Assembly (NCBI RefSeq): GCF_900163835.1
Contig: NZ_FUKR01000006.1
Coordinates: 1-64,000, forward strand
Direction: 5' to 3'
Source of the DNA: Mycetocola reblochoni REB411
GTDB lineage: Bacteria; Actinomycetota; Actinomycetes; Actinomycetales; Microbacteriaceae
Length of the DNA stretch: 64,000 nt
Part shown: positions 29,101 to 40,970 of the stretch, one piece after another
Layout: each line of letters begins with the position of its first letter
How positions within the stretch are numbered: the stretch's first letter is position 1
Notes under the pieces: model-generated
What the model saw: only the letters and a program-made list of their open reading frames with translations
What the model was told of the DNA's origin: nothing
Databases searched by the model: none
Program-made: the position numbers and the translations under genes

Positions 29101-32100
29101 GGGTACCGCTCCGGCGGCGACGTCCGGCGCCACGGCGGCGCTGCTCCGGGCGACCGAGCACGTCCTCGGCACCGCCGATGCGGGCAGCAGCCTGCTCGCG
29201 CTCGGCGGGGACTCGATCTCGGCGATCCGGGTGTGCGCCGCCCTGCGGCGGGAGGGCTGGACCCTCGCTCCGTCCGCCCTCCTCGACGGCTCCCCCCTCG
29301 CGGTCGCCGCCGGCCGGGCCGACGCGCGGAACGGGGGCTCCGACGCCGACGCCGTCACGGGCACAGACACAGACACCCGCTCCAGCGGGGACGCCGCCGT
29401 CCCCGGCCGCCGCGCAGGCGACCCCCCGAGGACGGCTCACCCCTGGTCCGCTGGTGCGCCCGGCTCGGCACTTCCCGCAGAGATCGCCGCGGGCCTGCCC
29501 GACGGCGCGGGCGTCGAGGAGGTCCAGCCGCTCGGCGGCTCCGCCACCGGGATCTACGTCACGGGCATGCGCGCGGGCGGCGACGACCCCTACCGGACGG
29601 CGACGCTGCTCCGGGTGGACGGTCTCGGCCCCGACACCGACGCCGCGGCGCTGGCGACGGCGTGGGATGCCGTCGTCCTCGCCCACCCCGCACTCCGGGT
29701 GGTGGCGGTCCAGGGCGCCGCCGACCTCCCCTCAGCCGTCGTGATCGACCGGTCGACGACCGTGCACCACGTCGTCGAGGCGTCCGAGCAGGACGCCGAG
29801 GCGGCCAGGACACGGGCGCTCGCGCTCGCACTGTCCGAACAGGACCTCGCGGCCGGCCGGCTGAGCGTCGCGGTCTGGCTGCGGCTGACCGGTCCCGACG
29901 GCTCCGTGCGCGTCGAGCTCGCTCTCGGCCTGCACCATCTCCTCGCCGACGGCTGGACGACCCCGCTCCTCGCCGCCGAGCTCGCCCGCGCGCTCGGCGG
30001 CCTGCCCCTCGCACCCGAGCGGGTGTGGCTGGACTATCTGGCCTGGCTCGACGCGCAGGACGACGACGCCTGGCGGCGGCTGTGGCGCGAGCGGTTCCCC
30101 TCCGACGGGCCCGTGACGCTGCTCGCCCCGTCCCGCGACGCGGGTGCGGCTCCGGGCACGGCAGAACGCCGGATCGCGCGCTGGACCCCCGGCGCGGCGG
30201 CCACCGCGGCTCTCGGCTCGGCCTGCCGCTCGGCGGGGGTGACGACGGCCACCGCCGTGCAGGCTGCGTGGGCGCTGACCCTCGCCGAGCGCACGGGTCG
30301 CGGCCGCATCGTGTTCGGCCTCACCGCGGCGGGAAGGGGCGTCCCGCTCGACGGCGTCGAGGATGCCGTCGGTGCCTTCCTCACCACCCGGCCGATGGCC
30401 GTCGACACGACGCCGCCGGCACCGGAGCTGTTCGCCGCGATCGTCGCGGAGACGGCGGCCACGGAGGAGGCCGCCCACCTCGGGCCTGCGGCGATCGCCG
30501 CGGAGACGGGGACCCGGTACGACTCGCTCGTCGTGGTCGAGGCCGAACCGCGGGCGGCGCGGGGACGGCCGGACCCGGGCGAGACCGCCGCGGTGTCGGT
30601 CGTCCCCGTGCGCGGCGAGGACGCCTCCGGCTTCCCCGTCACCCTGACGCTCGGACACGGCCCGACGGGCACGAACTACGAGGTGGAGCTGGACCACGCG
30701 GGCGCCGACGACGACACGGCCGCGGAGCTGGTGTCCGCGTTCGCGCGACGGCTGGCCTCGCTCCTCGGCGTCACGCTGCCCCCGATCACGGTGACGACCC
30801 CGCGGCAGCTCGGGACACCGCCGGGCCCCGGTGACGCCGCCCCTGCCGCACCCGCCGCCCTCCCCGAGGCGGCGGAGGAGGGTTCGGCTCCGCTCGACGA
30901 GGTGCGCCGGGTCATGGCCGCGGTGCTCGGCGTCGGCGAGGTCGGCGCGCACGACGACTTCTTCGATCTCGGCGGCGACTCGATCCTCGTCATGGCACTG
31001 GTCGGGGCGCTGCGCCGGGCGGGCCACGACGCCGCCGTCGCCGCGGTGTTCCGCGGCCGGACGGCGGCGGGCATCGCCGCCGCGTCGACGCCTGTCGCGT
31101 TGCCCCCTGCCGGCTCGCCGCCGGCTCACGGCGGGAATGCGGAGCCGCTCCCGCTCACCCCCGCGCTGCGCTGGTATCGCGACCACGTGGGCGACTCCGA
31201 CGACCCGTTCGTCCAGTTGCGCGTCGTCGCGCTGCCCACAGGAATCCCGAACTCCCGGCTCGCCCGTGCCCTGGACGAGCTCGTCGCCCGGCACGAGGCA
31301 CTCCGGCTCCGGCTCATCGACGGCGGGGAGACGGTGCGGATCGCCGAGCCGGCCGCAGCCGGAGGGCGGGGGCTCCTCGTCGACGGAACCGGTGCGGACG
31401 ACCCGCTCGCGACCGCCCGTGCCGCGGCCGGACGGCTCGACCCGCGCCGCGGTCGCCTGCTCGCCGGGGTGCGTCTCGACGGAGATCGCCTCCTGCTCAT
31501 CGCCCACCACCTCGGTGTCGACGCCGTGTCGTGGCCGATCCTGCTCGCGGAGCTGCGCGAGCTGAGCGAGGGCCGCCCGCTCCGGGCCGCGCCGTCGTTC
31601 ACGGCCGCGGCACACGCGCTCGCGCTGGCCGGTGAGGCACGGCGACCGCAGGCCGAGGGGATCGCCGCCGTGCTGGCCGGGGCCGATGCCGCCCAGTGGG
31701 AGGAGCACGCCGCGCACTCGGGCGATGCCCCGATCCCTGGCGCCGCGGCTCAGGAGCCGGCGGCGGGGGCAGGGGCGGATGCTCCGGCGCTGTCGACGGT
31801 CGCACAGGCCAGGCGCCTGACCGTCGCCATCGGTGCCGAGGCGACCGGGGCGCTGCTCGCCCGCACGGATCGGGCGCTCCCCCTGGACGTCCTGCTCGCC
31901 GCCGCGGCCGCACGGGCAGCCGGTCGGCCGCTCACCGTCGAGTTCGAGGGCCACGGGCGGCCGCTCGACGCGACGGGCGACGCCAGGGACGACGTCGACC
32001 TCGCCGGGACCGTCGGCTGGTTCACCTCGACGTGGGCGCTCACGCTCCCCGGCCCGGCGGGCGCGGACCAGGGGTCGCACCTTGCCGCGTGCGCCGCGGC

Positions 32101-34432
32101 GGCGGCCGCGGTCCGCCGCCTCGCCGACCCCATCGCGCTGTGCGACGTGCGGCCGCCGCGGACCCCGGAGCTCCTGGTCAACTACCTCGGCTCGGAGGGA
32201 CGGGCGGACCCCGGCCCCTCCTCCGCGTGGGACGTGGTCGACGATGCGGCAGAGCTGGAGGACGCGCTCGGCCTCGGCGGCTCGCTGCGGGCCTCACACG
32301 CCTGGGAGCTGAACGCGGGCCTGTCCGGTGGCGAGCTGGTCCTGCATTGGCAGTGCGCGGACGACACCGTGTCCGACGCCGAGGTGGAGGAGCACATCGC
32401 CGCGACCGTCACGGCCCTGCACGCTCTGGCGGGGCGGACGCCCGACCGCGCCCGGCCCCCGGCGGTCGCCGGGGCGGACTCGGGTGCCGACGCGAACACC
32501 GTTGTCGACGCCGCACGGACCGCGGCCGGCACGCCCCTCGACCTCGTCGGCCTCAGCGGACGGCGGCTCGCGGCCCTCGCCGCGGAGGGCGTCGACGGTG
32601 TCTGGCCGCTCAGCCCCGCGCAGACCGGCATCGCGCTCGAGAGCATCACCGACCCCCACGGCCGCTACCTGGCCAGGACCGAGCTCGTGCTCGACGGGCC
32701 GCTCGACGCCGACGCGCTCCGCGCGGCGGTCGACCGGCTGGCCGCCGCCGAGCCCGCACTCCGGATGCGCCTCGTCGCGGAGGGGCGCGGACACGTGCTG
32801 ACCTCGGCCACGACGTCAGCCGTCCGGCTGCGCGTCCTCGACGCCGCCGAGGCGGAGGCCTGGCTGTCGTCACCGCTGGACGTGCTCGGCGACCCGCTGC
32901 TGCGCTGGGCGCTCGTACGGGAGTCGCCGCGGCGGCACCGGCTGGTGCTCGCCGACCACCACCTCGTGCTCGACGGCTGGTCCGTCCCCCGCGTCGTCGA
33001 CAGGCTGTTCGCCCACTACCGCGCGGAGCTGGCCCGAGGGGACGCTCCCCCCGGCCCCTCCGCGTGGCGGGGCGGCCTCGCCGACCTCGTGCTGACGCGC
33101 ACCGGATCGGCACGTCCCGCCGCGCAGGCCGCCGAGGAGTGGGAGCGCGTGCTGCCTGTGGCCGCCGGCGGCGCGCTCGTCCCGGCGGCGGAGGGCGAGC
33201 ACGTGGCCGCCGAGGCAGCGATCAGCGCCGACCTCGCGCTGGCGGCGAGCACTCACGGGCTCTCCGCGGCCGAGGCGGTGTCCCTGGCCTGGCTGAGCGT
33301 GCTGGCCGCCCTGTCCGGCCGGTCCCGGGTGGTCGGAGGCCAGGTGGTCTCCGGCCGCTCGGAGGCGAGCACCGACACGATCGGCATGCTGCTCGGCACC
33401 GTGCCGATCGCCGCGGCCCTCGATGCCCCGACGCTGACGGACACGGTCGGCTCGCTGAGCGCGACGACCCGGCTCGCGCAGACCGTCGTCGACGCCCCGC
33501 TGACCAGGCTCGCCCGCGCCAGGGGCGAGGCGGTCCTGTTCGACACCCTTCTCGTCGTCGAGAACTACCCGTCGCCGGCCGGGGCCGACCTCGCCCCCGG
33601 CGTGCACCTCGTCGAGGTGTCCGGCGAGGACGACACCCACTACCCGCTGTGCCTCACGGTCGAGCTCGCGCCGACGCGCCGGGAGGCCGAGGGCGACCGC
33701 GCGCTCGCCTCGGGCTCGGGCCCGGGCTCGGTGGCAGCGGCCTCCGTCACGGGGCACTCCGTTCCGGGGGCGTCCCGGCACACCGTCGGCTCGCTGCGCC
33801 TCGACCACGCCTCGGGGCTGTTCAGCACCGAGGCCGCCAGAAGCGTGCTCGCGGCCGTCGACGCGGCGGTCTCCGCCTTGGCCCGCTCCTCAGCGGGCAC
33901 CGACCCCGCGGTCCTCGTCGACGCGGCGAGCGCGGCCCTCACCGCCGAGGCGCAGCGGGCGCTCGACGGGGAACGGGGCGGTCCCGGGGGGACGGCGCCG
34001 GACGGTGCCGCGCCCCGCGTGGCGGCCGAACCCGCGCCGGGCGCCCTCGACGCCGTCCTCGACGCGATGACCGAGACGATGGGGCTGTCCGTGAGGCCGA
34101 CGGAGGACTTCTTCTCCCTCGGCGGCGACTCGCTCACGGCCATCGCCCTCGTCACCGCCGTGCGGTCCCGCGGCTGGGAGCTGACACCCGCGATCGTGTT
34201 CGGGCACCCGACGGCGGAGCGGATGGCGGCGCAGCTGCGTCCGCTCGCGGCGGAGCCGGCCACGCCGCCCGCGCCGGCCGACCCCGGCATCCGGCTCGAC
34301 GATGCGGGCGCGCAGGCCCTCGGCGCCCTGCTGGCGGGCATCGAGGGGCTCGGCGGGCTCAGCGACCTCAGCGGGTTCGGCAGCTCCGGCGGCACGACGA
34401 CGAACGACGACAACGACGGAGGAACACCATGA
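26147..34432 (+). CDS. Siderophore NRPS 2: C-A-T-C-T-E-C-T, two modules lacking an adenylation domain
   Basis: 2761 residues. C1 (5-440) with HHAVLDA at 133-139; A (465-960) with [10 protein letters not shown] (612-621) and Lys954; T1 Ser1023. C2 (1110-1550) with HHLLADG at 1263-1269; T2 Ser1612 directly after it; epimerisation domain (1665-2105) with [10 protein letters not shown] (1787-1796), EGHGRP (1934-1939) and VGWFTS (1956-1961). C3 (2145-2565) with HHLVLDGW (2271-2278); T3 Ser2662. Modules 2 and 3 therefore have no A domain and must be charged in trans. The A code reads D-A-D-D-V-G-L-V-D-K by eye; it is closest to arginine-type codes I remember, so a basic residue is inferred. The E domain predicts a D residue at that position. 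ATG at 26147 overlaps NRPS 1. Confidence 0.93.
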   Translation: MTTPLLWPTTPLQRGLLASPTAYLGRTVIAVDGPLRPERFTRAVTALHEAYPQLNAGFLVTADVEPTQFVTAVAPRVSTTVLDGDVDDAELDRRAEGIAEAWALDPVELSDPPALRWHLLTTGARGRIVLVAHHAVLDAWSVPLIVAELGRLSSDVPGPAPASCDYAAHLQLLQGADRAAAAEHWRDALGHLTRLSVPRWLELPGADGAGTATAPQPPTARTTAEEVLDPRLTARITARAEESGLTVADVLRGAVALAVDWLSGAQGTPLVTPVHGRDPRLPGVENTPGLFTDSVIAGHPCRPGALGDALAEHAAAWAAGLDHHHVGLSGILGALGIADPSRVLYAHEVDAGPVSSPVAYDDGETATLRLLRVEDTTHYPVEATTVLRTAGGDGPTVAVRVDADERLAPRSARRLVHAITVLLRALADAPTTPLSALDLRLPEDAVLARTSAAADGPGDAATAPLLPEALATALAAAPSATALVTDEGSYTAAELSAAIAETAGRLLAATSSAGNADAGRGERRPLVALQLPRTAAAVITLLAAVSAGLRCLVLDPAMPPRLLDETLDELDAALLIDTDGLHRRGDHGATAPEGAPPAPHPVRGGDTAFIVLTSGSTGRPKPVAVPHRAMAALLDHHRTRLWNDRVRVLAHTNALHFDAHWDALLGLFDGRTVRLVDTAVLLDPRALALLLERERIDYLDIGPAVWSSHLAAGTIRRLPAVCVAGGEAFPPELWRRMGSLAAAQRRYGGPAARVLNLYGPTENAVDALLADVADSDEPRVGRPVGATTARVLDDWLRPVAPGTEGELYLGGDQLAHGYQGRAALTAERFVAGDGGERLYRTGDRAWLDEDGSLALLGRSDEQIALNGFRIEPGEVAAALSALPGVAQAHVAALAHPRGGARLVGWVVPAPTAEGEAVAAAPAALREALTARLSPHLVPTSVLAVDGFSVTSNGKLDVRALPRPVWAEERATPQTTDQRRPWPDGTGTAPAATSGATAALLRATEHVLGTADAGSSLLALGGDSISAIRVCAALRREGWTLAPSALLDGSPLAVAAGRADARNGGSDADAVTGTDTDTRSSGDAAVPGRRAGDPPRTAHPWSAGAPGSALPAEIAAGLPDGAGVEEVQPLGGSATGIYVTGMRAGGDDPYRTATLLRVDGLGPDTDAAALATAWDAVVLAHPALRVVAVQGAADLPSAVVIDRSTTVHHVVEASEQDAEAARTRALALALSEQDLAAGRLSVAVWLRLTGPDGSVRVELALGLHHLLADGWTTPLLAAELARALGGLPLAPERVWLDYLAWLDAQDDDAWRRLWRERFPSDGPVTLLAPSRDAGAAPGTAERRIARWTPGAAATAALGSACRSAGVTTATAVQAAWALTLAERTGRGRIVFGLTAAGRGVPLDGVEDAVGAFLTTRPMAVDTTPPAPELFAAIVAETAATEEAAHLGPAAIAAETGTRYDSLVVVEAEPRAARGRPDPGETAAVSVVPVRGEDASGFPVTLTLGHGPTGTNYEVELDHAGADDDTAAELVSAFARRLASLLGVTLPPITVTTPRQLGTPPGPGDAAPAAPAALPEAAEEGSAPLDEVRRVMAAVLGVGEVGAHDDFFDLGGDSILVMALVGALRRAGHDAAVAAVFRGRTAAGIAAASTPVALPPAGSPPAHGGNAEPLPLTPALRWYRDHVGDSDDPFVQLRVVALPTGIPNSRLARALDELVARHEALRLRLIDGGETVRIAEPAAAGGRGLLVDGTGADDPLATARAAAGRLDPRRGRLLAGVRLDGDRLLLIAHHLGVDAVSWPILLAELRELSEGRPLRAAPSFTAAAHALALAGEARRPQAEGIAAVLAGADAAQWEEHAAHSGDAPIPGAAAQEPAAGAGADAPALSTVAQARRLTVAIGAEATGALLARTDRALPLDVLLAAAAARAAGRPLTVEFEGHGRPLDATGDARDDVDLAGTVGWFTSTWALTLPGPAGADQGSHLAACAAAAAAVRRLADPIALCDVRPPRTPELLVNYLGSEGRADPGPSSAWDVVDDAAELEDALGLGGSLRASHAWELNAGLSGGELVLHWQCADDTVSDAEVEEHIAATVTALHALAGRTPDRARPPAVAGADSGADANTVVDAARTAAGTPLDLVGLSGRRLAALAAEGVDGVWPLSPAQTGIALESITDPHGRYLARTELVLDGPLDADALRAAVDRLAAAEPALRMRLVAEGRGHVLTSATTSAVRLRVLDAAEAEAWLSSPLDVLGDPLLRWALVRESPRRHRLVLADHHLVLDGWSVPRVVDRLFAHYRAELARGDAPPGPSAWRGGLADLVLTRTGSARPAAQAAEEWERVLPVAAGGALVPAAEGEHVAAEAAISADLALAASTHGLSAAEAVSLAWLSVLAALSGRSRVVGGQVVSGRSEASTDTIGMLLGTVPIAAALDAPTLTDTVGSLSATTRLAQTVVDAPLTRLARARGEAVLFDTLLVVENYPSPAGADLAPGVHLVEVSGEDDTHYPLCLTVELAPTRREAEGDRALASGSGPGSVAAASVTGHSVPGASRHTVGSLRLDHASGLFSTEAARSVLAAVDAAVSALARSSAGTDPAVLVDAASAALTAEAQRALDGERGGPGGTAPDGAAPRVAAEPAPGALDAVLDAMTETMGLSVRPTEDFFSLGGDSLTAIALVTAVRSRGWELTPAIVFGHPTAERMAAQLRPLAAEPATPPAPADPGIRLDDAGAQALGALLAGIEGLGGLSDLSGFGSSGGTTTNDDNDGGTP

Positions 34433-37400
34433 CGACCACTCCCGCCGTGCAGCTCTGGCCGCTCGCCCCGCTCCAGGAGGGGCTGCTCTTCCACGCCCTC
34501 GGCGACGACTCCGCGCTCGACGTGTACACGATGCAGTCCAGCTACCGCTTCACGCCCGCACCGGGCAGCGATGTCGTCGCCCGCGCCTGCGCGGCACTGC
34601 TGGAACGACACGAGGTGCTGCGCGCGGGCTTCACCACCGCGGTGGCCGAGCGGCCCGTGCAGTTCGTCCCCGCCACGGTGCGTCTGCCCCTGGTCGTCGA
34701 GGACCTGCGCGGCCTCCGCCCCGACGAGGTCGAGCCGGCCCTCGACCGCATCCAGCGCAGGGAACGCCAGACCCGCTTCGTGATGGACCGGCCGCCGCTG
34801 ATCCGCTTCGTGGACGTCCGGCTGCCGGAGCGCGACGGCGCACCCTCCTCGATGCTCGTCGTGACCAACCACCACATCCTGTTCGACGGCTGGTCGGACG
34901 CGCTGCTGGTCACCGAGCTGCTCGCCCACCTGGCCGCCGGGGGCAGGGACGAGACGCTTCCTCCGCCGCCGTCGTTCCGCGACTACCTCGGCTGGCTCGG
35001 CGCGCGCGACACGGAGGCGGCAGCCCGGAGCTGGCGGACCGCGATGGACGGGGTCCGCGGCGGGACGCTCGTCGCGGAGAGCGCGTCGTCCGACACGGTG
35101 CTGCCCGGGGTCGTCGAGCGGGACCTCGGCCCGCGGCTGACCGCGGCCGTCGACGCACTCGCGCGGCGCTGCGCCGTGTCCGTGTCGACCGTGTACTCGA
35201 CCGCCTGGGGCCTGGTGCTGCGGGCGCTCACCGGGTCAGACGACGTGCTGTTCGGGACGACGGTGTCCGGCCGCCCGGCCGAGCTCCCCGGCGTGGAGCG
35301 GATGGTCGGCCTCTTCCTCAACACCGTCCCCCAACGGGTCAGGGTCCTGCCGCACCGCAGCGTCGCCGAGCTGCTCGTCGAGAGCCAGCGGATGCAGGCG
35401 GCCGTGCTCGACGCCCACCACGTAGGGCTCGGCGCGATCCAGCAGGCGGTCGGCGTCGGGCCGCTGTTCGACACCCTCTACGTCATGCGCAACACCCCGG
35501 AGGACGACGAGGGGCTGGACGCGCTCTCCGCCGCGACCGGCCTCACGGAGCTGGAGGGCGGCGACGCCACCCACTACCCGCTCACCGCGATCGTCCACCC
35601 CGGCCGCGACACCCGCCTCACCCTCAGCTATAGGGAGGACGCGTTCTCGGCCGCCGACGCCGAGCGCATCGTCGCGGCCCTGGGCCGGACCCTCGCGGCC
35701 ATGACCGACGACCACAAGGCCCCCGTCGGCTCGATCAGGGCGTGGCCGGAGCCGGTCGCGGACGTGCGACGCGGTTCCGGGACGCTCGGGCCCGAGTCGC
35801 TCGGGCCCGAGTCGCTCATCGCCCTCCTCGAGCGCTCCGCGCGGGCCCACCCGGACCGCATCGCGCTCATCGACGCCGACGGACCGCTCAGCTACGCGCA
35901 GCTGTGGACCGGCATCGTCGACACGGCGACGGCACTCGGCGACGCGGGCGTCAGCGCGGGGCAGCTCGTCGGCATCGACCTGCCGCGGGGCTCGGCGACC
36001 GTGGTGGCGATCCTCGGCGTCCTCGCGCGCGGGGCCGCCTACGTCCCCGTCGACCAGTCCCACCCCGCCGCGCACCGGGCGGCGCTGCTCAGCGGTGCGG
36101 GGGTGCGCTGCGTGCTCGCGGCCGGGGACGCGGCCGACGCGAGCGTCCCCGTCGTCGCCGTCCCCGCGGCGGCCGAGGTGACGGCCCCGCCGTCCGCCAC
36201 GACCGCGGACGAGCTGCACCCCGGCTACCGCCACGACGACCTCGCCTACGTCATCCACACCAGCGGGTCGACGGGCGCCCCGAAGGCCGTCCAGATAGCC
36301 CACGCGGGGCTGGTCAACATGCTCGACAACCACCGCAGGCGGATCTTCGAGCCGGCCGGCGCCGACCCGTCGACGCCGTTCACTGTGGCGCACGCCGTGT
36401 CCTTCGCCTTCGACATGTCGTGGGAGGAGCTGCTCTGGCTGGTCGACGGGCACACCGTCCTGGTCCTGGACGAGGACACCCGCCACGACCCCGCACTCAT
36501 GGTCGCCGCGCTCGAGCATCACCGGGTCGACGTGGTCAACGTGACGCCGTCGCTCGGCCAGGTCCTCGTGGAGGCCGGGCTGCTGCGCGGGCACAGCCCC
36601 CGCCTCGTGCTGCTCGGGGGCGAGGCCGTGACGTCCGGGCTCTGGGAGACGCTCCGCGACGCCCCCGGCGTGGTCGGGTACAACCTGTACGGGCCGACCG
36701 AGTACACGATCAACACCCTTGGCGGCGGCACGGAGGACTCCCCCACCCCCATCGTGGGACGGCCCATCGACCGCACCGAGGTGCACGTGCTCGACTCCTC
36801 CCTGCACCCCGTCGCCGTCGGCGTGCCCGGCGAGCTGTGGGTGACGGGGATCGGCCTGGCGCACGGCTACCGCGGCAGACCGGGCCTGACGGCCGAGCGC
36901 TTCGTCGCCTGCCCCTTCGGCCCCGAGGGCGCGCGGATGTACCGCACCGGCGATGTCGTCGTCCAGCGCCCGAACGGCCAGCTCGACTTCGTCGGCCGCG
37001 GGGACGACCAGGTGAAGATCCGCGGCCACCGGGTCGAGCCCGGCCAGGTCCAGGCGCTCGTCGCCCGGTCCGCGCTCGTGGCCTCGTGCGCGGTCGTGGC
37101 CAGGACCGCGCCGTCGGGCGGAAGCGTCCTCGTCGCCTACGTGGTCCCCTCCGCCACCGACCCCGGCGACCCCGGCGACCCCGGCGCCGGAGAGCTGGCC
37201 GATCGGCTGCGCTCGGAGCTGCGCGCGCAGGTCCCCGAGCACCTCGTCCCCTCCGCCGTGGTCACGCTGGACGCCCTGCCGCTGACGGTGAACTCCAAGC
37301 TGGACGTCCGCGCCCTGCCCGAGCCGGAGCTCGGCACGGGCGCGCGGGTCCCGGCCAGGACACCGCTCGAGCAGCAGCTGTGCGACGCCTTCGCCTCCGC

Positions 37401-38589
37401 GCTCGGCGTGGACGAGGTCGGAGCGGAGGACGACCTGTTCGCCCTCGGCGGGCACTCGCTCACCGCCATGAGGGCGGCGAGCCTGGCGACGGCGAGCACC
37501 GGCAGACGCGTCTCCGTCGGCGCGGTCATGGCCGCCGCCACCCCGCGGGCTTTGGCGGGACGGGTCGGCACCGCCGCCGACCCGCACGCCGTGCTGCTCC
37601 CGCTCGGGACGGGTGGCGCGGGCGGTCGTCCCGGCCGTGCGCACCGCTCCGGCGCCGCCGCAGCGATGCCAACGGTCTTCGTCCACGGTGCCCTCGGTCT
37701 GGGCTGGTCGTTCAGCACCCTCGCCGCCCGTCTGCCGGGTGCCCCCGCCGCGTGGGCGCTCCAGTCCCCCGGCCTGAGCGGCTGGCCGGACGGCGTGCCG
37801 GCCACCGCAGCACAGCTCGTCGGGCCGCTCGCCGCCGCGGTGGACGAGGGCACGCGCCACGCCAGGGGTGACGGCGGGCTGCGACTGGTCGGCTGGTCGT
37901 TCGGCGCGCACCTCCTCGGTCACCTGGAGGCGGCCCTGGCCGATCGCGGCGTCTTCGTGACCTCGGCCGTGCTGCTGGACCCTGGCCCGCCGTCGACCGC
38001 CGAGGCCGCGGCCGCCCCCGACGCCGGGGGCACGTCCGATACGGCGCTGACGGACGGCCAGAGGCACGAGCCCGCCGCGGAGCAGGAGGCCCTCGCCTTC
38101 CTCGTCCGCGCCTCGGGCTCCGAACCGCCGGAGTGGCTCACACCCCCGTACCGGCGTCGCGAGGTGCTGGCGCACCTGGCCGAGGGCGCCGGGGTGTTCG
38201 CGACGTTCAGCGAGCAGGAGCTGGAGGCGATGCTCGACTGCTTCGCCGTCAACAGCCGGCTGCTCGCCGGTCTCCCCGCGCGCCCTCCGCGCGCCGAGAC
38301 CGCGCTCGTCTCGGCGACGATCGGCACCACCACGGCGGAGCTGGACCTCGCCGAGCGCGGGTGGTCGGGGCTCGCGGCGTCGGTCGGGTCCACGCTTCGC
38401 ACACTGCGGCTCGACGTCGACCACGACTCGTTCACCACGCCCTCCGGGGCCGAGCAGCTCATGCGGCTGCTCGCCCACGAGGACGCCGACACCGCCGGGG
38501 ACGCACCGCGCTCCTCCCCGGCCCCCACCCCTCCACACGACAAAACGACCACCACCACGACCACGACCACGACCACAGGAGAGTCATGA
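34429..38589 (+). CDS. Siderophore NRPS 3: C-A-T-TE termination module
   Basis: 1386 residues. C (5-430) with HHILFDGW (148-155); A (460-965) with [10 protein letters not shown] (610-619) and Lys957; T Ser1010 in LGGHS; thioesterase (~1078-1350) with Ser1157 in GWSFGAH and His1332. Specificity residues D662, M663, E666, N704, L728, G730, L753, I761, N762, K957 spell DMENLGLINK, identical to the code described for N5-hydroxyornithine in coelichelin synthetase. The thioesterase would release the chain by hydrolysis or by cyclising the hydroxyornithine. The last residues are an unusual run of 11 Thr encoded by an ACC/ACG microsatellite (38545-38577). ATG overlaps NRPS 2 by 4 bp. Confidence 0.94.
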   Translation: MTTTPAVQLWPLAPLQEGLLFHALGDDSALDVYTMQSSYRFTPAPGSDVVARACAALLERHEVLRAGFTTAVAERPVQFVPATVRLPLVVEDLRGLRPDEVEPALDRIQRRERQTRFVMDRPPLIRFVDVRLPERDGAPSSMLVVTNHHILFDGWSDALLVTELLAHLAAGGRDETLPPPPSFRDYLGWLGARDTEAAARSWRTAMDGVRGGTLVAESASSDTVLPGVVERDLGPRLTAAVDALARRCAVSVSTVYSTAWGLVLRALTGSDDVLFGTTVSGRPAELPGVERMVGLFLNTVPQRVRVLPHRSVAELLVESQRMQAAVLDAHHVGLGAIQQAVGVGPLFDTLYVMRNTPEDDEGLDALSAATGLTELEGGDATHYPLTAIVHPGRDTRLTLSYREDAFSAADAERIVAALGRTLAAMTDDHKAPVGSIRAWPEPVADVRRGSGTLGPESLGPESLIALLERSARAHPDRIALIDADGPLSYAQLWTGIVDTATALGDAGVSAGQLVGIDLPRGSATVVAILGVLARGAAYVPVDQSHPAAHRAALLSGAGVRCVLAAGDAADASVPVVAVPAAAEVTAPPSATTADELHPGYRHDDLAYVIHTSGSTGAPKAVQIAHAGLVNMLDNHRRRIFEPAGADPSTPFTVAHAVSFAFDMSWEELLWLVDGHTVLVLDEDTRHDPALMVAALEHHRVDVVNVTPSLGQVLVEAGLLRGHSPRLVLLGGEAVTSGLWETLRDAPGVVGYNLYGPTEYTINTLGGGTEDSPTPIVGRPIDRTEVHVLDSSLHPVAVGVPGELWVTGIGLAHGYRGRPGLTAERFVACPFGPEGARMYRTGDVVVQRPNGQLDFVGRGDDQVKIRGHRVEPGQVQALVARSALVASCAVVARTAPSGGSVLVAYVVPSATDPGDPGDPGAGELADRLRSELRAQVPEHLVPSAVVTLDALPLTVNSKLDVRALPEPELGTGARVPARTPLEQQLCDAFASALGVDEVGAEDDLFALGGHSLTAMRAASLATASTGRRVSVGAVMAAATPRALAGRVGTAADPHAVLLPLGTGGAGGRPGRAHRSGAAAAMPTVFVHGALGLGWSFSTLAARLPGAPAAWALQSPGLSGWPDGVPATAAQLVGPLAAAVDEGTRHARGDGGLRLVGWSFGAHLLGHLEAALADRGVFVTSAVLLDPGPPSTAEAAAAPDAGGTSDTALTDGQRHEPAAEQEALAFLVRASGSEPPEWLTPPYRRREVLAHLAEGAGVFATFSEQELEAMLDCFAVNSRLLAGLPARPPRAETALVSATIGTTTAELDLAERGWSGLAASVGSTLRTLRLDVDHDSFTTPSGAEQLMRLLAHEDADTAGDAPRSSPAPTPPHDKTTTTTTTTTTTGES

Positions 38590-38777
38590 ACCCCTTCGAC
38601 GATCAGACGGGAACCTTCCTCGCCCTCGTCAACCCCGCCGGCCAGCACAGCCTCTGGCCGGAGTTCGCCCCGGTCCCCGGCGGCTGGACCGTGGTGCACG
38701 GCCCGGGCGCCAGGGACGAGGTCCTCGCCTGGATCGATGACAACTGGGCGGACATCACCCCGGTCGTCGATGCGTAG
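38586..38777 (+). CDS. mbtH: MbtH-like NRPS accessory protein
   Basis: 63 residues, full length for the family. It binds and activates adenylation domains. The invariant features are visible: [15 protein letters not shown], the SLWP motif, and [24 protein letters not shown]. It sits between the last NRPS (ATGA overlap) and the exporter (8-bp overlap ATGCGTAG), a common place for mbtH in siderophore operons. Confidence 0.95.
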   Translation: MNPFDDQTGTFLALVNPAGQHSLWPEFAPVPGGWTVVHGPGARDEVLAWIDDNWADITPVVDA

Positions 38778-40083
38778 CTTCCTCGCCGAGTGGGGGATCG
38801 ACGTCGGGCTGCTGCGCTCCAACCCGATCTTCCGCACCCTGTTCATCGGCCGGCTCGTGGCGGTCTTCGGGCTGTCGATGCTGTCGGTGACGGTCTCCAT
38901 CCAGGTCTTCGAGCTCACCGGCTCGTCGCTGCAGATCGCCCTGGTCACCTCCGTGCTGGGGGTCTGCTCCGTCGCGGGATCGTTCATCGGCGGTGCCGTC
39001 GCCGACCGCGTCGACCGCAGGACCGTGATCCTCGTGGCCCGCGGCGTCGCCGCCCTCGGCTTCGCCGCGCTCGCCGTCAACGCCATGCTCCCCGGCGCGA
39101 CCCTGCCCTGGATCTACCTGATCACCGCCGTCGACGCCGCGGTCGCGTCGGCGGGCGCCGCCGCGTTCGGGGCGGCCGTCCCCGCGGTGGTCGACCGGAA
39201 GGACCTGCCGTCGACGGGGGCCGTCATGGCACTGAGCATCGACATCGGCTCCGCGCTCGCCCCCGTGCTCGCGGGCGCGCTCATCGCCTCGGCCGACATC
39301 GCCACCGTCTACTGGCTGGTGCTCGCCCTCGCCGTCGGATCATGGCTGGTGCTGTTCCGGCTCCCCCCGCTGCCGCCGCGCCACGACGACGCGGACGACG
39401 CCCCCGTCACGCCGGGCCGGCGGCGCTCGATCCGGGCCCTCGCCACGGCGGGCCTGCACCGTCTCGGACAGCAGACGGCCCAGGCCTGGCGCTTCTCGCG
39501 CGGCGACCGGGTCGTCGGCACCGTGCTGCTGATCGGCTTCATCCAGATCCTGCTGGCCTCGCCGTTCGCGCTCATCCCCGAGTTCGTCACGACCCGCCTC
39601 GGCGGGGGCACGACCGAGATCGGCCTTCTCTACGCCGCCCCGGCGGTCGGGGCGCTCGTCGCCGGGCTCGCCTCCGGCTGGATCACCCGGGTGCGACGGC
39701 TCGCGACGACGGCGGTGGTCGTCTTCGCCGCCTCGGCCGTCTGCATCGGCGCGCTCGGCCTCAGCTCCTGGCTCTGGGCGGCCGTTCTCCTGCTCGCCCT
39801 CGCGGGCGCGGGCGACGTGGTCGGCGAGATCGTCCGATTCACGATCCTGTCCGCGCGCACGCCGGACCACCTCCGCGGCCGCATCACCGGTCTGTGGCAG
39901 GCTCAGGCCACGGTGGGAGACACCCTGGGCGGTCCGCTGCTCGCCCTACTCGCCCGCGCGGTCGGCCCCGGACCGGCCATCGCGCTCGGGGGGTTCCTCG
40001 CCGCGGCCCTCACCGCGGCGACGCTGCTGCGGGCCCCCGTCAGAAACCACCGTCACGACCCGGAAGAGGACACCACACGATGA
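38770..40083 (+). CDS. MFS siderophore exporter (EntS-like)
   Basis: 437 residues with about 12 hydrophobic helices, of the EntS/enterobactin exporter branch of the major facilitator superfamily. FRTLFIGRLVAVFGLSML opens helix 1, and GGAVADRVDRRTVIL after helix 2 is the MFS loop motif; DHLRGRITGLWQAQATVG is typical of EntS-type proteins. Expected to secrete the finished siderophore across the cytoplasmic membrane. ATG at 38770 lies inside the end of mbtH; an earlier in-frame ATG at 38737 would sit within mbtH and adds unrelated residues. Confidence 0.9.
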   Translation: MRSFLAEWGIDVGLLRSNPIFRTLFIGRLVAVFGLSMLSVTVSIQVFELTGSSLQIALVTSVLGVCSVAGSFIGGAVADRVDRRTVILVARGVAALGFAALAVNAMLPGATLPWIYLITAVDAAVASAGAAAFGAAVPAVVDRKDLPSTGAVMALSIDIGSALAPVLAGALIASADIATVYWLVLALAVGSWLVLFRLPPLPPRHDDADDAPVTPGRRRSIRALATAGLHRLGQQTAQAWRFSRGDRVVGTVLLIGFIQILLASPFALIPEFVTTRLGGGTTEIGLLYAAPAVGALVAGLASGWITRVRRLATTAVVVFAASAVCIGALGLSSWLWAAVLLLALAGAGDVVGEIVRFTILSARTPDHLRGRITGLWQAQATVGDTLGGPLLALLARAVGPGPAIALGGFLAAALTAATLLRAPVRNHRHDPEEDTTR

Positions 40084-40970
40084 CACGCAACCCCATCATC
40101 CCCGAGGCACCCCGCGGCCGCTGCTGGACCGGTGAGACACCCGACACCGACGGCGAGTTCAGCTCCGCGTTCTGGTTCGAGCTGAAGCCGCGGACCCTCA
40201 CCGTCGAGGAGGTCGCCGCTCTGTCCCCCACGCTGGTGCGGATCCGGTTCAGCTCCGACGACGACTTCGACGGCTTCCCGACGGCCGGGCCCGAGGACCA
40301 CGTCAAGCTGTTCTTCGACGTCGACGAGGCGGGCGCTCCCGTGCTCCCCTCGATGGCGAACGGCCGCTGGTCGCCGCGCGGCCTGACGTTCCGCGACTAC
40401 ACGATCCGCTGGTTCGACCGCGACACCCGTCGCCTGGACGTCGACTTCGTGCTGCACGACCACGGCGTCGCCGGGCGCTGGGCCATCGACGCCGCCCCCG
40501 GCGACCGGATCGGCGCGCTCGGCCCGCGCGGGGCGCACGTCATCGCGGACGTCTTCCCCTGGTACGTGCTCGCCGCCGACGAGACCGCCCTGCCCGCGCT
40601 CGCCCGCTGGGTGGAGGGCCTGAGGCCCGGCGTGCCCGTCACGGCGTACGTCGAGGTCGACGACGAGGCATCGCACATCCCGCTGCCCACCGAGGCCGAG
40701 CTGACCGTGGTGTGGCTGCACCGCTCGGACCCGGCGTCCCCGAGCACGCGGCTGTCCGATGCGGTCATCGCCCACGACTACCCCGACCTCGACGGCTTCG
40801 TCTGGGTCGCCGGCGAGGCGCTGAGCATCAAGCCGGCCCGGCGATTCATCAAGTCGACCGGTTTCGACCGCGACCACTGGGACGTCGACGGGTACTGGCG
40901 CCGCGGCGTGGCCAACCTGGACCACCACCAGGACGACGACGAGGACGAGACCCCCGGCGACGCCTCGTGA
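40080..40970 (+). CDS. Siderophore-interacting protein (ViuB/SIP-type FAD ferric-siderophore reductase)
   Basis: 296 residues, cytosolic. The FAD-binding stretch FRDYTIRWFDRDTRRLDVDF and LHDHGVAGRWA match the SIP family, and the NAD(P)H-binding lobe with YVLAADETALPA and FVWVAGEA follows. It reduces Fe(III) in the imported complex so iron is released. The C-terminus is a short His/Asp/Glu-rich tail (LDHHQDDDEDE), possibly just low complexity. ATGA overlap with the exporter gene and GTGA overlap with the next gene. Confidence 0.92.
   Translation: MTRNPIIPEAPRGRCWTGETPDTDGEFSSAFWFELKPRTLTVEEVAALSPTLVRIRFSSDDDFDGFPTAGPEDHVKLFFDVDEAGAPVLPSMANGRWSPRGLTFRDYTIRWFDRDTRRLDVDFVLHDHGVAGRWAIDAAPGDRIGALGPRGAHVIADVFPWYVLAADETALPALARWVEGLRPGVPVTAYVEVDDEASHIPLPTEAELTVVWLHRSDPASPSTRLSDAVIAHDYPDLDGFVWVAGEALSIKPARRFIKSTGFDRDHWDVDGYWRRGVANLDHHQDDDEDETPGDAS

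Noticed and set aside
35236-38538. 1100-codon minus-strand frame opposite NRPS 3
   Set aside because: Mirror of the NRPS coding strand, Arg/Gly/Asp-rich with no domain motifs.
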